64,000 bases of DNA from Microbacterium sp. 10M-3C3 (GTDB lineage Bacteria; Actinomycetota; Actinomycetes; Actinomycetales; Microbacteriaceae), in NCBI RefSeq assembly GCF_003931875.1, contig NZ_CP034245.1, positions 1,240,001-1,304,000 of the forward strand, written 5' to 3'. Under the pieces are notes generated by a model. That model was given only the letters and a program-made list of their open reading frames with translations, was not told where the DNA came from and searched no databases. Shown here one piece after another: positions 46,478 through 57,210 of the stretch; the first letter of the stretch is position 1, and each line of letters starts with the position of its first letter. The position numbers and the translations under genes were made by a program.

Positions 46478-47127
46478 CGTTCCTCCTCGGGGTCGAAAAG
46501 GGCGCACTCGGCGCCCGGCTGGGTGCGCTCGGTGACCGCGTGCAGGCACGTCACGAGCAGCGCGACGATCTCGTCGGTGGGGAGGTCGGATGCAAGCGCC
46601 GCGTCGACGAGCGTCTGCTCGACGAAGGCGACCCACGCCCGCACGACGATCCGCAGCGCGGGGGATGGGACGACCCCCGCTTCGGCGAAGAGCGTCAGGA
46701 CGCGCGCCGTCTGGGCCACGCGCGCGTCCTCGACGAGCGCGCGGGTGCGGGCGTCGCCGCTGGCCGGGCCCCGGACGAGCGAGAAGAAGATGCCGCGATG
46801 GGCGCGGACGAACTCGACGGTGCGCACGAGCGTGTCGGACAGGCGCGCGGCGGCCGGCAGCGCGTCATCCGGTGCCGTGGCCGACAGCATGCTGCGGGTC
46901 GCCGCCTCGAGCACCGCGAGGTGGAAGCCGGAGCGCGAGCCGAAGTAATGGGAGAAGAGCGCGCGCGACACCCCCGCGCGTGCGGAGAACTCCTCGAACG
47001 TCAGATCGTCGAGCTCGTGGTCGGCGAGCGCGGCGACACCGAGGGCGACCAGCTGCGCCCGGCGGTCGTCGGGGCTCAGTCGTGTCCGCCGGTCGCGCCG
47101 GTGCCCGGCCGTGGGGGATGCGGACAT
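46474..47127 (-). CDS. TetR-family transcriptional regulator
   Basis: 217 residues. HTH at about 40-65 (LTFEEFSARAGVSRALFSHYFGSRSGFHLAVLE is the canonical TetR recognition region, with FSHYF at helix 3). The C-terminal ligand domain includes LVRTVEFVRAHRGIFFSLVRG. Its N-terminus is basic. It forms an ATGA-overlapping operon with the quinone oxidoreductase and diverges from the DUF6230/DUF6114 operon. A palindrome with ACAGCG/CGCTGT arms overlies the promoter of the latter, so both directions are probably under its control. Confidence 0.92.
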   Translation of the reverse strand: MSASPTAGHRRDRRTRLSPDDRRAQLVALGVAALADHELDDLTFEEFSARAGVSRALFSHYFGSRSGFHLAVLEAATRSMLSATAPDDALPAAARLSDTLVRTVEFVRAHRGIFFSLVRGPASGDARTRALVEDARVAQTARVLTLFAEAGVVPSPALRIVVRAWVAFVEQTLVDAALASDLPTDEIVALLVTCLHAVTERTQPGAECALFDPEEER

Positions 47128-47175
47128 GCCCCGACCCTACCCGGACGGCCGGATGAGAGTGTTGTCATCTCGTCA

Positions 47176-47213
47176 ACAGCGTATTGACGCGCTGTCAACA
47201 CCCGATCTAGCCT
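47176..47213 (+). promoter_or_regulatory. Promoter and TetR-type operator of the DUF6230 operon
   Basis: TTGACG (47184-47189), 18-bp spacer, TAGCCT (47208-47213). The dyad ACAGCG-N8-CGCTGT (47176-47195) covers the -35 box. Outer GTGTTG (47159-47164) and CAACAC (47197-47202) also pair. Confidence 0.6.
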
Positions 47214-47263
47214 CGCCGAGGACGCGGCACCGGACGCCGCCGCTTCGGCATCGAGGAGGATCC

Positions 47264-47857
47264 ATGAAGCTCACCCGACTGACCCGCACCCGGTGGGGCC
47301 GGGTAGCCCTCACCGCCGTGCCCGCCGGCGTGGTCGCCGCGGTGCTGGCCACGAGCGTCGCCCAGGGCGCCGTGCCCGTGTCGTTCGCGGTGTCGGGCGG
47401 GCAGTTCAAGATCTCCGCCTCCCACCTCGAGGGCACCGGCTTCTCGCAGTACGGTGGCGTCACGCAGGACACGTCCGGGGCGTCGCATCCGGTCGCGGTC
47501 TCGAACATCGCCTCGGCCTCTCTCACCGACCTCTGCCAGTCGGTCGTGACGCAGACCCCGCTCGGCCCAGTCGGCGTGAAGATCACCGCGGGCGGCGACG
47601 GCGCACCCGCCACGGCGACCGACCTGCAGATCGGGCTCACCGACCTGCAGGGTGACGCGTCCTTCGGCAACATCCGCATCGGGGTCGACGCGTCGACGGT
47701 CGCGACCGCGGAGAAGGGGTCGGCCGGCGACTTCGCGCAGGACTCCGACACGATCTCGATCGACGGGCTCAAGCAGACGGCGTGGAGCACCCAGGCGGGC
47801 GTGTTCACGCTGACGGGCCTGCACCTGCAGCTCACCGACGGCGAGGAGTGCTACTGA
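47264..47857 (+). CDS. DUF6230 family exported/membrane-anchored protein
   Basis: 197 residues. An N-terminal basic stretch and one hydrophobic helix (VALTAVPAGVVAAVLATSVAQGA) anchor or export it. The remaining 155 residues are beta-rich: VSFAVSGGQFKISASHLEGTGFSQYGG, then TDLQIGLTDLQGDASFGNIRIGVDAS and VFTLTGLHLQLTDGEECY. This is the DUF6230 pattern, sometimes mislabelled cholesterol esterase; no serine-hydrolase motif is visible. GAGGAGGA precedes the ATG. Its stop overlaps the DUF6114 start by one base (TGATG). Confidence 0.85.
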   Translation: MKLTRLTRTRWGRVALTAVPAGVVAAVLATSVAQGAVPVSFAVSGGQFKISASHLEGTGFSQYGGVTQDTSGASHPVAVSNIASASLTDLCQSVVTQTPLGPVGVKITAGGDGAPATATDLQIGLTDLQGDASFGNIRIGVDASTVATAEKGSAGDFAQDSDTISIDGLKQTAWSTQAGVFTLTGLHLQLTDGEECY

Positions 47858-48225
47858 TGCGCCGCGCCCTGGCGTGGCTGCGCGCCCGGCCCTCGATCGG
47901 CAGCGCCCTGATCCTCGCCGGCGCCTGCGTGCTGTTCTTCTCCGGACGGCTCGAGGTCGGCGGCATGGCCGTCCAGCTCGGGATGCCGGGGCTGCAGAGC
48001 ACGATCCTGCCCGCCATCATCGCCCTCTCGGGCGTGCTCGCGGCGGTGCATCCCGCCCAGCACGTGTTCTACGGGCTGGTCGCGCTCGCCGGCTCGCTCT
48101 ACTCGCTCGTTGCAGTGAACCTCGGGGGATACGTCGTCGGCATGCTTCTCGGATGCATCGGCGGCGTCGTCGTGGTGTCGTGGCTGCCGCGCCGGGCCGG
48201 AGTCGAGGCGCCGGAGGCGGCGTGA
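47857..48225 (+). CDS. DUF6114 family membrane protein
   Basis: 122 residues, four predicted helices in the ARPSIGSALILAGACVLFFSGRLEVGGM, ILPAIIALSGVLAAVHP, FYGLVALAGSLYSLVAVNLGG, VVGMLLGCIGGVVVVSWLP arrangement of DUF6114. DUF6114 genes are commonly next to DUF6230 genes in actinobacteria. Possibly a membrane partner for the exported DUF6230 protein. Translationally coupled to both neighbours (TGATG and GTGA). Confidence 0.85.
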   Translation: MRRALAWLRARPSIGSALILAGACVLFFSGRLEVGGMAVQLGMPGLQSTILPAIIALSGVLAAVHPAQHVFYGLVALAGSLYSLVAVNLGGYVVGMLLGCIGGVVVVSWLPRRAGVEAPEAA

Positions 48226-48950
48226 GAGCCCGGGCGCGCGCGATCGCTGCGGCGGGCGCCGCCGTCGTCGCCGCGTCGCTGCTGACGGCGACGCCCGCGA
48301 GCGCCGCCGAGGGCGACGGCTGCTTCCTGGGCTCGGTGGGGCAGTGGCTGCATCTTCCGGGATGCGGCGAGTCGGGCGGCCCGGTGCCCTCTCCGACGCC
48401 GTCCGGCTCGTCGTCCGGGCTCCCCGCGATCCCCGTCGTGCCGGGACTGCCCGTCGACCCCGCGGCTCCTGTCCCGGCGCCGTCGGCGACGCCCACCGCG
48501 CCGCCGGCCGCGACGCGCGACGACGGTGCGCCGGTGTTCACCGCCGACCCGCCGGTGCTCTCAGGGTCGGCGATCGGGCTCGAGGGGCTCCGCGACATCC
48601 GCATCGTGGAGGTCGCGCACGCCGACGGCTCGACCGCCCGCGTGCTGCGCATCAGCGCCGACCGGGTCGTGGTGGAGGGCTTCCACCTGGACGTGCCGTC
48701 GGGCGAGGGCGGCCTGGCCAACGACGACGAGCGGATGATCGCGAGCGGCAACGTCGTCGTGTACGCCGACTCGCTCACCGGCATCCTCGCGACCGGGGCC
48801 GAGGTCGTCGTCGACACGCTCTCGGAGCCGCCGTCGGTGGAGTCGCTGCGCGAGCTCACGCGCATCCATCTGCCGCTGGTCGGCATGACCGCCGACTCGG
48901 TCGTGCACGTCGGCTCGCACCAGCGCATCCACGAGGGCGCCAAGCCCTGA
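48222..48950 (+). CDS. Secreted Pro-rich protein with C-terminal beta-rich domain
   Basis: 242 residues. A Sec signal (AAAGAAVVAASLLTATPASA, cleavage near ASA/AEG at 28) is followed by two Cys (GCFLGSVGQWLHLPGC), a Pro/Ser-rich spacer of about 50 residues, then a domain of about 130 residues with VLRISADRVVVEGFHLDV and MIASGNVVVYADSLTGI. The domain's short strands ending F-H-L-D resemble those of the DUF6230 protein (GLHLQL), so they may share ancestry. No catalytic motif seen. Likely a surface or extracellular partner of DUF6230/DUF6114. Confidence 0.7.
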   Translation: MRARARAIAAAGAAVVAASLLTATPASAAEGDGCFLGSVGQWLHLPGCGESGGPVPSPTPSGSSSGLPAIPVVPGLPVDPAAPVPAPSATPTAPPAATRDDGAPVFTADPPVLSGSAIGLEGLRDIRIVEVAHADGSTARVLRISADRVVVEGFHLDVPSGEGGLANDDERMIASGNVVVYADSLTGILATGAEVVVDTLSEPPSVESLRELTRIHLPLVGMTADSVVHVGSHQRIHEGAKP

Positions 48951-48978
48951 TCCGCCGGCCGCCGCATCCGCCGCGCTG

Positions 48979-49045
48979 AGCGGGCGAATCGGCCGAATGC
49001 AGCACGATCCGGCCGCATTCGTCCTGATCTCGACCGATTCGCCCG
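48979..49045. repeat. GCGAATCGG-type intergenic dyad, copy 2
   Basis: GCGGGCGAATCGG (48979-48991) pairs perfectly with CCGATTCGCCCGC (49033-49045); inside, CGAATGC (48993-48999) pairs with GCATTCG (49014-49020). Located between convergent genes. The left arm is nearly identical to that at 11594-11615. Confidence 0.8.
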
Positions 49046-49073
49046 CAGCGGGCGCGCGGGTCGCGCACGGGGG

Positions 49074-52000
49074 TCAGCCGCGAAGGGTCTTGGCGATGCG
49101 CTGAAGCGACACCGGCTCGGCGGTGCCGCGCTGCTGGGCGAACAGGCTCACGCGCAGCTCCTCGAGGAGCCAGCGCGCGTGGACGAGACCTGCGGGCGCG
49201 TCCGCGGCGGGCGGGATCGTGCCGCCGGCCTCCGCATACAGCACCGCCGCGCGCTCGTACTCGGTCATGCGCTGACGATCGCGGCCTGGATTGTCGGGCA
49301 GCTGCTGCACGCGATCGAGCGCGGCGCCGAGGTAGCGGGGCACGTGCGCGAGGCGCTGCAGCCCGATCGCGGTCACGAACCCGGGGAAGACGAGGCCCGA
49401 CAGCTGCGCGCGCACATCGCCGAGCGCGCCCAGGAGCGCCATCGAGGTGTGCGCCTTGAGCTCGCGCTCGACCTCGCGCGCGGCGGTGAGCACCCGCGCG
49501 GCGAGGCCGACGGCGGCGAACGTGTCGTCGACGATCGCGGCCGACAGGGCGTCGCGCGCGCGGTCGAAGGCTGCGCGCGTGCGGATGCCCTCCGGCGCCT
49601 CGCGCGCCACGACATCGGCGGCGACCGCCCGGCGGGCGTCTTCGATGAGCGCCTTGGCGTTCGGGTAGGGTGACGCGGCCAAGGCCAGCTTCTCGGCCGA
49701 CGTGAGGTGCTCGAGCACGTACGACGCGGGCGAGGGCACGGCGAGGAGGAGGAGCCGCAGCACGCCCGCCCGCGTCGCGCGCGCGGCGTCCTCCGGCGTC
49801 GCCTCGACCCGCAGGGACACGGATGCGCCGTCGTCGACGATCGCCGGATAGCCGCGCACCACTCCGCCCGCGACGCGCGTGTCCACCACGTCGGGCAGGT
49901 CGTCGAAGGTCCACGCCGTCAGCCCCGCGCGCGCCGTGAATCCGGGCGCGCCGGCGGCGGGGGACGCGGCCGCCACGGCGGCGGCGCCCCGGTCGATCGT
50001 GGCCGCGACGCTCGACCGCGCGCGATCGGCCAGCCGTGCCTGCAGGGCGGCGAGGTCGCGGTCGGAGCCGACGGCCCGACCCCGGGCGTCGACCGCGCGG
50101 AAGGTCGGCCGCAGGTGCGCGGGCACGCGATCGAGGTCGAAGTCGGCGGCCGACACCGGCTGGTTGGCCACACGCTGCACCAGAGCGGCGAGCGCAGCGG
50201 TCAGCGGTGCATCCGGGAGCCCCCCGGTGTCTTCGGGGCCGCGGCCGGCGAGGTCGGCGGCGAAGCGCTCCGCCCAGTCGGCGGCGGGCACGACGTTGCG
50301 CCGAATGGTCTTCGGCAGGGCGCGCAGGAGGGACGTGACGAGCTCGTCGCGCAGGCCCGGCACCTGCCAGTCGAAGCCGTCGGGGCGCAGCTGCGCGAGC
50401 AGGGCGAGCGGCACGACGACGCTGACGCCGTCGTCGGGGGCGCCGGGCTCGAACCGGTACGCGAGCGACAGCGTCTGGTCGCCCTGCGTCCACCGTGAGG
50501 GGAAGCCGCGGTCGTCGCGCCCGCCGGTCTCGCCGGTGAGGTCGGCCTCGGTGAGGTCGAGCAGGTGCGGCGTGCGGGCGGATGCGTCGCGCCACCACCG
50601 CTCGAACGAGCGCACGTCGAACACGTCGGCCGGGATGCGCGCGTCGTAGAACGCGAACACGGCTTCGTCGCCGACGAGGATGTCGCGGCGGCGCTCGCGC
50701 TCCTCGATCTTCTCGAGGCGCCGCCGCTGCTCGGTATTGCGCCGCACGAAGGCGGTGAGGCGCTTGTCGAGGTGATCGGCGTTCCATTCGCCCTCGACGA
50801 GGGCGTGCCGCACGAACATCTCGCGGGCCAGCGGCCGGTCGTAGCGGGCGAGCTGCACGCGCCGGCGCGCGACGATCTCGACACCGAACAGCGTGACCTT
50901 CTCGTACGCCGATGCCGCGCCGGCGGACTTCGACCAGTGCGGCTCGCTGAGCGAGCGGCGCGCCAGGTCGCCGGCGAGGCCTTCCGCCCACGCCGGGTCG
51001 ATCGCCGCGACGGTGCGCGCGAACAGCCGCGAGGTCTCGACGAGCTCGGCGGCCATCACCGCCTGCGGCCGGCGCTTGCGCACCCCCGAGCCCGGGAAGA
51101 TCGCGAAGCGGGCGCCGCGCGCGCCGACGTACTCGCCCTTCGCCGGGCGGGCGTCGCCCGCGCCACGGCGGTCCTTCGGCGGGTTCGCCGTGCGCGGGTC
51201 GAGGATGCCGATCTGCGACAGCAGCCCCGCGAGGATCGCGCGGTGGATCGCGTCGCCGCGGGCGTGCCCGCCCTCGCCGGACGCCGCATCCGCCCCGTGT
51301 CCCGCTTCCCGCGGGGCGCGTCCCACTCCCTGCGGCTTCGACCCGTCCGCAGCCGCAGGATCCGGGACACGCTCGCCCTGGCGTGAGCGGCGGGCGCCGC
51401 GCTCCCCGGAGCCGACGAGCGAGCGCAGCTGCCGGTGGACGTCGACCCATTCCCGCACGCGCACGTAGTTGAGGAACTCCTCGCGGCACAGGCGCCGGAA
51501 CGCGCTCGATCCGAGCTCGTCCCGCTTCTCCCGCAGGTGCTCCCACAGGTTCAGCAGCGTGAGGAAGTCGCTCGTGGGATCGACGAAGCGCGCGTGCGCG
51601 CGGTCGGCCGCCTCGCGCCGCTCCTCGGGGCGCTCGCGCACGTCCTGGATCGACAGCCCCGCGACGATGGCGAGCACGTCGGCGAGCACCCCGGTCTCGC
51701 GCGCCTCCAGGAGCATGCGCGCGAAGCGCGGGTCGATCGGCAGGCGCGCGATCTCGCGGCCGACGTCGGTGAGGCGCGCGCCCCGGTCGGCGCCCGCGCC
51801 GGTGCGCACCGCGCCGAGCTCGACGAGGAGGTCGAACGCGGCCTTCACGCCGCGCGAGTCGGGCGGGGTCAGGAACGGGAACGCCGCGATGTCGCCGAAG
51901 CCGAGGGCGAGCATCTGCAGGATCACGGAGGCCAGCGACGTGCGGAGGATCTCCGGCTCGGTGTACTCCGGCCGGCGCGCGAAGTCGTCCTCGGAGTAGA

Positions 52001-53081
52001 GCCGGATGGCGACGCCCGGGGCCGTGCGCCCGGCGCGGCCCGATCGCTGCTGCGCGGATGCCTGCGACACCGCCTCGATCGGCAGCCGCTGGATCTTCGA
52101 GCGCGCGCTGTAGCGCGAGATGCGCGCGGTGCCGGTGTCGACGACATAGCGGATGCCGGGGACGGTGAGGCTCGTCTCGGCGACGTTCGTGGCGAGGATG
52201 ACGCGCCGGCGCACGCCCGCGACGCGCGACGGCTCGAACACGCGATGCTGCTCGGCCGCCGACAGCCGCCCGTACAGCGGCAGCACCTCGGTCGGTGCCG
52301 CGTCCTTCGCGTACGCGCCGCGCACCGCGTCCGCCGCATCCCGGATCTCCGCTTCGCCGGGCAGGAAGACGAGCACGTCGCCGCGCGGCTCGCGGTCGAG
52401 CTCGCGCAGCGCGGCGACGATGCCGCCGACCTCGTCGGCGTCCTCGGCGGCCGCCGCGGGGGCGTCGTCGGCCACGAGCGGGCGGTAGCGCACCTCGACC
52501 GGATACGTGCGCCCCGACACCTCGATGACGGGCGCGGGGGTGCCGGATGCGTCGGCGAAGTGCTTCGCGAAGCTCTCCGGGTCGATCGTGGCCGAGGTCA
52601 CGACCACCGTGAGGTCGGGGCGCTTCGGCAGGATGCGGCGGAGGTAGCCGAGCAGGAAGTCGATGTTGAGCGAGCGCTCGTGCGCCTCGTCGATGATGAT
52701 CGCGTCGTAGCGGCGCAGCATCCGGTCGCGGTGGATCTCGTTGAGGAGGATGCCGTCGGTGACGAGGGCGAGGCGCGTGTCGTCGGAGACGTTGTCGGTG
52801 AAGCGCACCTTGTAGCCGACGGTGGTGCCGAGCGGGACCTCGAGCTCCTCGGCCACGCGCTCCGCGATCGTGCGCGCGGCGATACGTCGCGGCTGCGTGT
52901 GCGCGATGCGCGTGCGGCCGAGCTCGAGGAGGATCTTCGGCAGCTGCGTCGTCTTGCCCGAGCCCGTCGCGCCCGCGACGATGACGACCTGGTTCGCCTC
53001 GATGGCGCGCGCTATCTCGTCCCGCGCCGCGCTGACGGGCAGCTCGGGCGGGTAGGCGATCACGGGTTCGGGCGAGGACAC
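49074..53081 (-). CDS. hrpA: HrpA-type DEAH-box ATP-dependent RNA helicase
   Basis: 1335 residues, family-typical length. Walker A GATGSGKTT (37-45), TQPRRIAARTIAERVAEEL, DEAH at 131-134, VVTSATID (motif III), and SGRAGRTAPGVAIRLYSEDDF (motif VI). OB-fold/ratchet and the long HrpA C-terminal region (MLLEARETGVLADVLAIVAGLSIQDVRERPEE, TSRLFARTVAAIDPAW) follow. Residues about 571-596 are a Gly/Arg-rich insertion coded by a 76-bp palindromic segment (51296-51371). HrpA acts in mRNA decay and collided-ribosome rescue in E. coli. GTG start with TACGAT 8 nt upstream. Confidence 0.93.
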   Translation of the reverse strand: MSSPEPVIAYPPELPVSAARDEIARAIEANQVVIVAGATGSGKTTQLPKILLELGRTRIAHTQPRRIAARTIAERVAEELEVPLGTTVGYKVRFTDNVSDDTRLALVTDGILLNEIHRDRMLRRYDAIIIDEAHERSLNIDFLLGYLRRILPKRPDLTVVVTSATIDPESFAKHFADASGTPAPVIEVSGRTYPVEVRYRPLVADDAPAAAAEDADEVGGIVAALRELDREPRGDVLVFLPGEAEIRDAADAVRGAYAKDAAPTEVLPLYGRLSAAEQHRVFEPSRVAGVRRRVILATNVAETSLTVPGIRYVVDTGTARISRYSARSKIQRLPIEAVSQASAQQRSGRAGRTAPGVAIRLYSEDDFARRPEYTEPEILRTSLASVILQMLALGFGDIAAFPFLTPPDSRGVKAAFDLLVELGAVRTGAGADRGARLTDVGREIARLPIDPRFARMLLEARETGVLADVLAIVAGLSIQDVRERPEERREAADRAHARFVDPTSDFLTLLNLWEHLREKRDELGSSAFRRLCREEFLNYVRVREWVDVHRQLRSLVGSGERGARRSRQGERVPDPAAADGSKPQGVGRAPREAGHGADAASGEGGHARGDAIHRAILAGLLSQIGILDPRTANPPKDRRGAGDARPAKGEYVGARGARFAIFPGSGVRKRRPQAVMAAELVETSRLFARTVAAIDPAWAEGLAGDLARRSLSEPHWSKSAGAASAYEKVTLFGVEIVARRRVQLARYDRPLAREMFVRHALVEGEWNADHLDKRLTAFVRRNTEQRRRLEKIEERERRRDILVGDEAVFAFYDARIPADVFDVRSFERWWRDASARTPHLLDLTEADLTGETGGRDDRGFPSRWTQGDQTLSLAYRFEPGAPDDGVSVVVPLALLAQLRPDGFDWQVPGLRDELVTSLLRALPKTIRRNVVPAADWAERFAADLAGRGPEDTGGLPDAPLTAALAALVQRVANQPVSAADFDLDRVPAHLRPTFRAVDARGRAVGSDRDLAALQARLADRARSSVAATIDRGAAAVAAASPAAGAPGFTARAGLTAWTFDDLPDVVDTRVAGGVVRGYPAIVDDGASVSLRVEATPEDAARATRAGVLRLLLLAVPSPASYVLEHLTSAEKLALAASPYPNAKALIEDARRAVAADVVAREAPEGIRTRAAFDRARDALSAAIVDDTFAAVGLAARVLTAAREVERELKAHTSMALLGALGDVRAQLSGLVFPGFVTAIGLQRLAHVPRYLGAALDRVQQLPDNPGRDRQRMTEYERAAVLYAEAGGTIPPAADAPAGLVHARWLLEELRVSLFAQQRGTAEPVSLQRIAKTLRG
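51296..51371. repeat. 76-bp palindromic insertion inside hrpA
   Basis: CGTGTCCCG (51296-51304) pairs with CGGGACACG (51363-51371), and CTGCGGC (51330-51336) with GCCGCAG (51352-51358). The segment is translated in-frame in the minus strand as a low-complexity linker between conserved HrpA blocks and looks like a domesticated insertion. Confidence 0.55.
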
Positions 53082-53148
53082 AGCCTTCCATCGTATCCGG
53101 CCCGCCCGGCGTCACGCCCGGATCTCTTGCCGTGGCGGCACATGCACG

Positions 53149-55283
<2,135 letters not shown>

Positions 55284-55284
55284 C

Positions 55285-57129
55285 CTGAACCGCCTCGCGA
55301 ACGCCTCCAGCCCCTACCTGCGCGCCCACGCGGGCAACCCCGTCGCGTGGTTCCCGTGGGGGCCGGAGGCGTTCGCCGAGGCACGGCGGCGCGACGTGCC
55401 CGTGCTCGTGTCGATCGGGTACGCCACGTGCCACTGGTGCCACGTCATGGCGCGGGAGTCGTTCGACGACGACGCCACCGCCGCGCTCATCAACGACGGT
55501 TTCGTCGCGGTGAAGGTCGACCGCGAAGAGCATCCCGACGTGGATGCGGCGTACCTCGACGCCGCGTCGGCGTTCACGCCGCACCTCGGATGGCCGCTCA
55601 CGGCGTTCGCGACGCCCGAAGGTCGGGTGTTCTACGCCGGCACGTACTGGCCGCGCGACGCGCGCCCGCCCCTGGCGGCGTTCCGTGACGTGCTCGCCGC
55701 CGTCCGTGAGGCGTGGACGCAGCGCCGCGAGGAGGTGGAGCGCACCGGCGACGCGCTGCGCGACGCGCTCGCCGCCGCCGCGCCGTCGCCCGGCGATCTG
55801 CCGGACACCGCCGCGCTCGCCGAGGCGGTGCGCGCGATCGTCGCCGCCGAGGACGGCGAGCACGGCGGGTTCGCCGCGGCCACGTCGCTCGAGTCGCCGA
55901 AGTTCCCGAACGTGCCCGTGCTGCGCCTGCTCCTGGCCGACGGGCTCCGCGACGCGGTGCCGGATGCTGCGCCCGTGGCCGCGCGCGCGATCGCGGCGAT
56001 GGCGGCCTCCGAGCTCCACGACCCGGTCGACGGCGGCTTCTTCCGCTACGCGACGCGCCGCGACTGGACCGTGCCGCACTACGAGCGCATGCTCACCGAC
56101 AACGCGGGGCTCGTCGAGGCGGCCCTGGACGCGGACGACGCGGCGACCGCCGCCGACGCCGCGCGGTTCCTTGTCGACGTGCTGCAGCAGCCGTCGGGCG
56201 GGTTCGCCGCCGCGCAGGACTCGGAGTCGATCATCGACGGCGAGCGCAGCGAGGGCGGCTACTACGCGCGGGCCGCCGACGAGCGTGCCGAGCTGGATCC
56301 GCCCGCGATCGACGGCAAGGTCGTCACGGGCTGGAACGGTCACGCGATCGCCGCCCTCGCCCGTGCCGGCGCGGTCCTCGGCGACGCGCGCTTCGTCGAG
56401 GCGGCGCGGTGGGCGGCCGACGCGGTGCTCGAGACCAACGTCGACGCCGACGGAGGGCTGCGGCGCGCGTCGCTCGACGAGATCGTCTCGCGGGCGCCGG
56501 CGACCCTCGAGGACTACGGCGGGCTCGCCCGCGGCCTGCTCGTGCTCGCGCTCGTGACGGGCGAGCCGGTGTACGCCGTGCGCGGCCGGGCGCTCCTGGA
56601 CGCGTGCCTCGGCGCCGACGACGCGGTCGTCGTGCCCGGTGGCGGGGACGCCGTGCTCACGGCGCAGGGCATGGCCGCCGCGGGCACGCCGAGCGACGGC
56701 GCGACGCCCTCGGGGCCCTCGGCGTTCGCGGCCGCGGCGCTCCTCGCGTGGCAGCTCGGCGCGGGGGAGCGGTACCGCGCCGCGGCCGCGTCGGTCGTGC
56801 ACGCGGGCGCGGAGGCGGCGAGGAACGCGCCGCTCGCCCACGGCGCCCTTCTGCATGTCGCGCTGGGCCTCTCGACCCCGCCGCACCAGCTCGTCGTGGT
56901 GGGCGACGCCCAGGCGCCGGTCGCCGAGCGCGCGCGCCGCCTCCGCGCCGACGTCACGGCCGTCGTGACCGCCGCCGAGGCCGCGGCCTTCGCGTCGGCG
57001 GGCTTCACGCTGTTCGAGGCGAAGACGACGCGCGACGGCGCCACCACGGCGTACGACTGCCGGGGGTTCGTGTGCCGCCTCCCCGTCACCGACCCGGACG
57101 CGCTGAGCGACGACCCGCCGGCGCGATAA
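55285..57129 (+). CDS. DUF255 (YyaL/SSP411-like) thioredoxin-fold protein with apparent CTG start
   Basis: 614 residues. The N-terminus [21 protein letters not shown] and [33 protein letters not shown] are strongly conserved in DUF255 proteins (CHWC, Cys49/Cys52), so translation must start before them. The frame is closed by TGA at 55276-55278; the only initiation-like codon after it and before the conserved block is CTG at 55285, with GAGG 9 nt upstream. A GTG at 55396 would delete the first 37 conserved residues. The rest is an (alpha/alpha)6 barrel domain. Function unknown (spermatogenesis-associated 20 relatives). Coupled to the aldo/keto reductase. Confidence 0.85.
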   Translation: MNRLANASSPYLRAHAGNPVAWFPWGPEAFAEARRRDVPVLVSIGYATCHWCHVMARESFDDDATAALINDGFVAVKVDREEHPDVDAAYLDAASAFTPHLGWPLTAFATPEGRVFYAGTYWPRDARPPLAAFRDVLAAVREAWTQRREEVERTGDALRDALAAAAPSPGDLPDTAALAEAVRAIVAAEDGEHGGFAAATSLESPKFPNVPVLRLLLADGLRDAVPDAAPVAARAIAAMAASELHDPVDGGFFRYATRRDWTVPHYERMLTDNAGLVEAALDADDAATAADAARFLVDVLQQPSGGFAAAQDSESIIDGERSEGGYYARAADERAELDPPAIDGKVVTGWNGHAIAALARAGAVLGDARFVEAARWAADAVLETNVDADGGLRRASLDEIVSRAPATLEDYGGLARGLLVLALVTGEPVYAVRGRALLDACLGADDAVVVPGGGDAVLTAQGMAAAGTPSDGATPSGPSAFAAAALLAWQLGAGERYRAAAASVVHAGAEAARNAPLAHGALLHVALGLSTPPHQLVVVGDAQAPVAERARRLRADVTAVVTAAEAAAFASAGFTLFEAKTTRDGATTAYDCRGFVCRLPVTDPDALSDDPPAR

Positions 57130-57210
57130 CCGCCTGCGCCGACGAACGCCGCGAGGCGCGGTCTCTCGACGCGGGCGGCATCTACGGCCGCGGCGCCGGG
57201 GGCGGGTGCG

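Noticed and set aside
55396..57129. GTG at 55396 as start of the DUF255 gene
   Set aside because: It would remove 37 conserved residues ([15 protein letters not shown] region) that precede CHWC in this family.
57130..57210. Possible dyad between the DUF255 and PMT genes
   Set aside because: Pairing is short and imperfect (GCCGC.. / ..GGCGGC), no better than expected from base composition.
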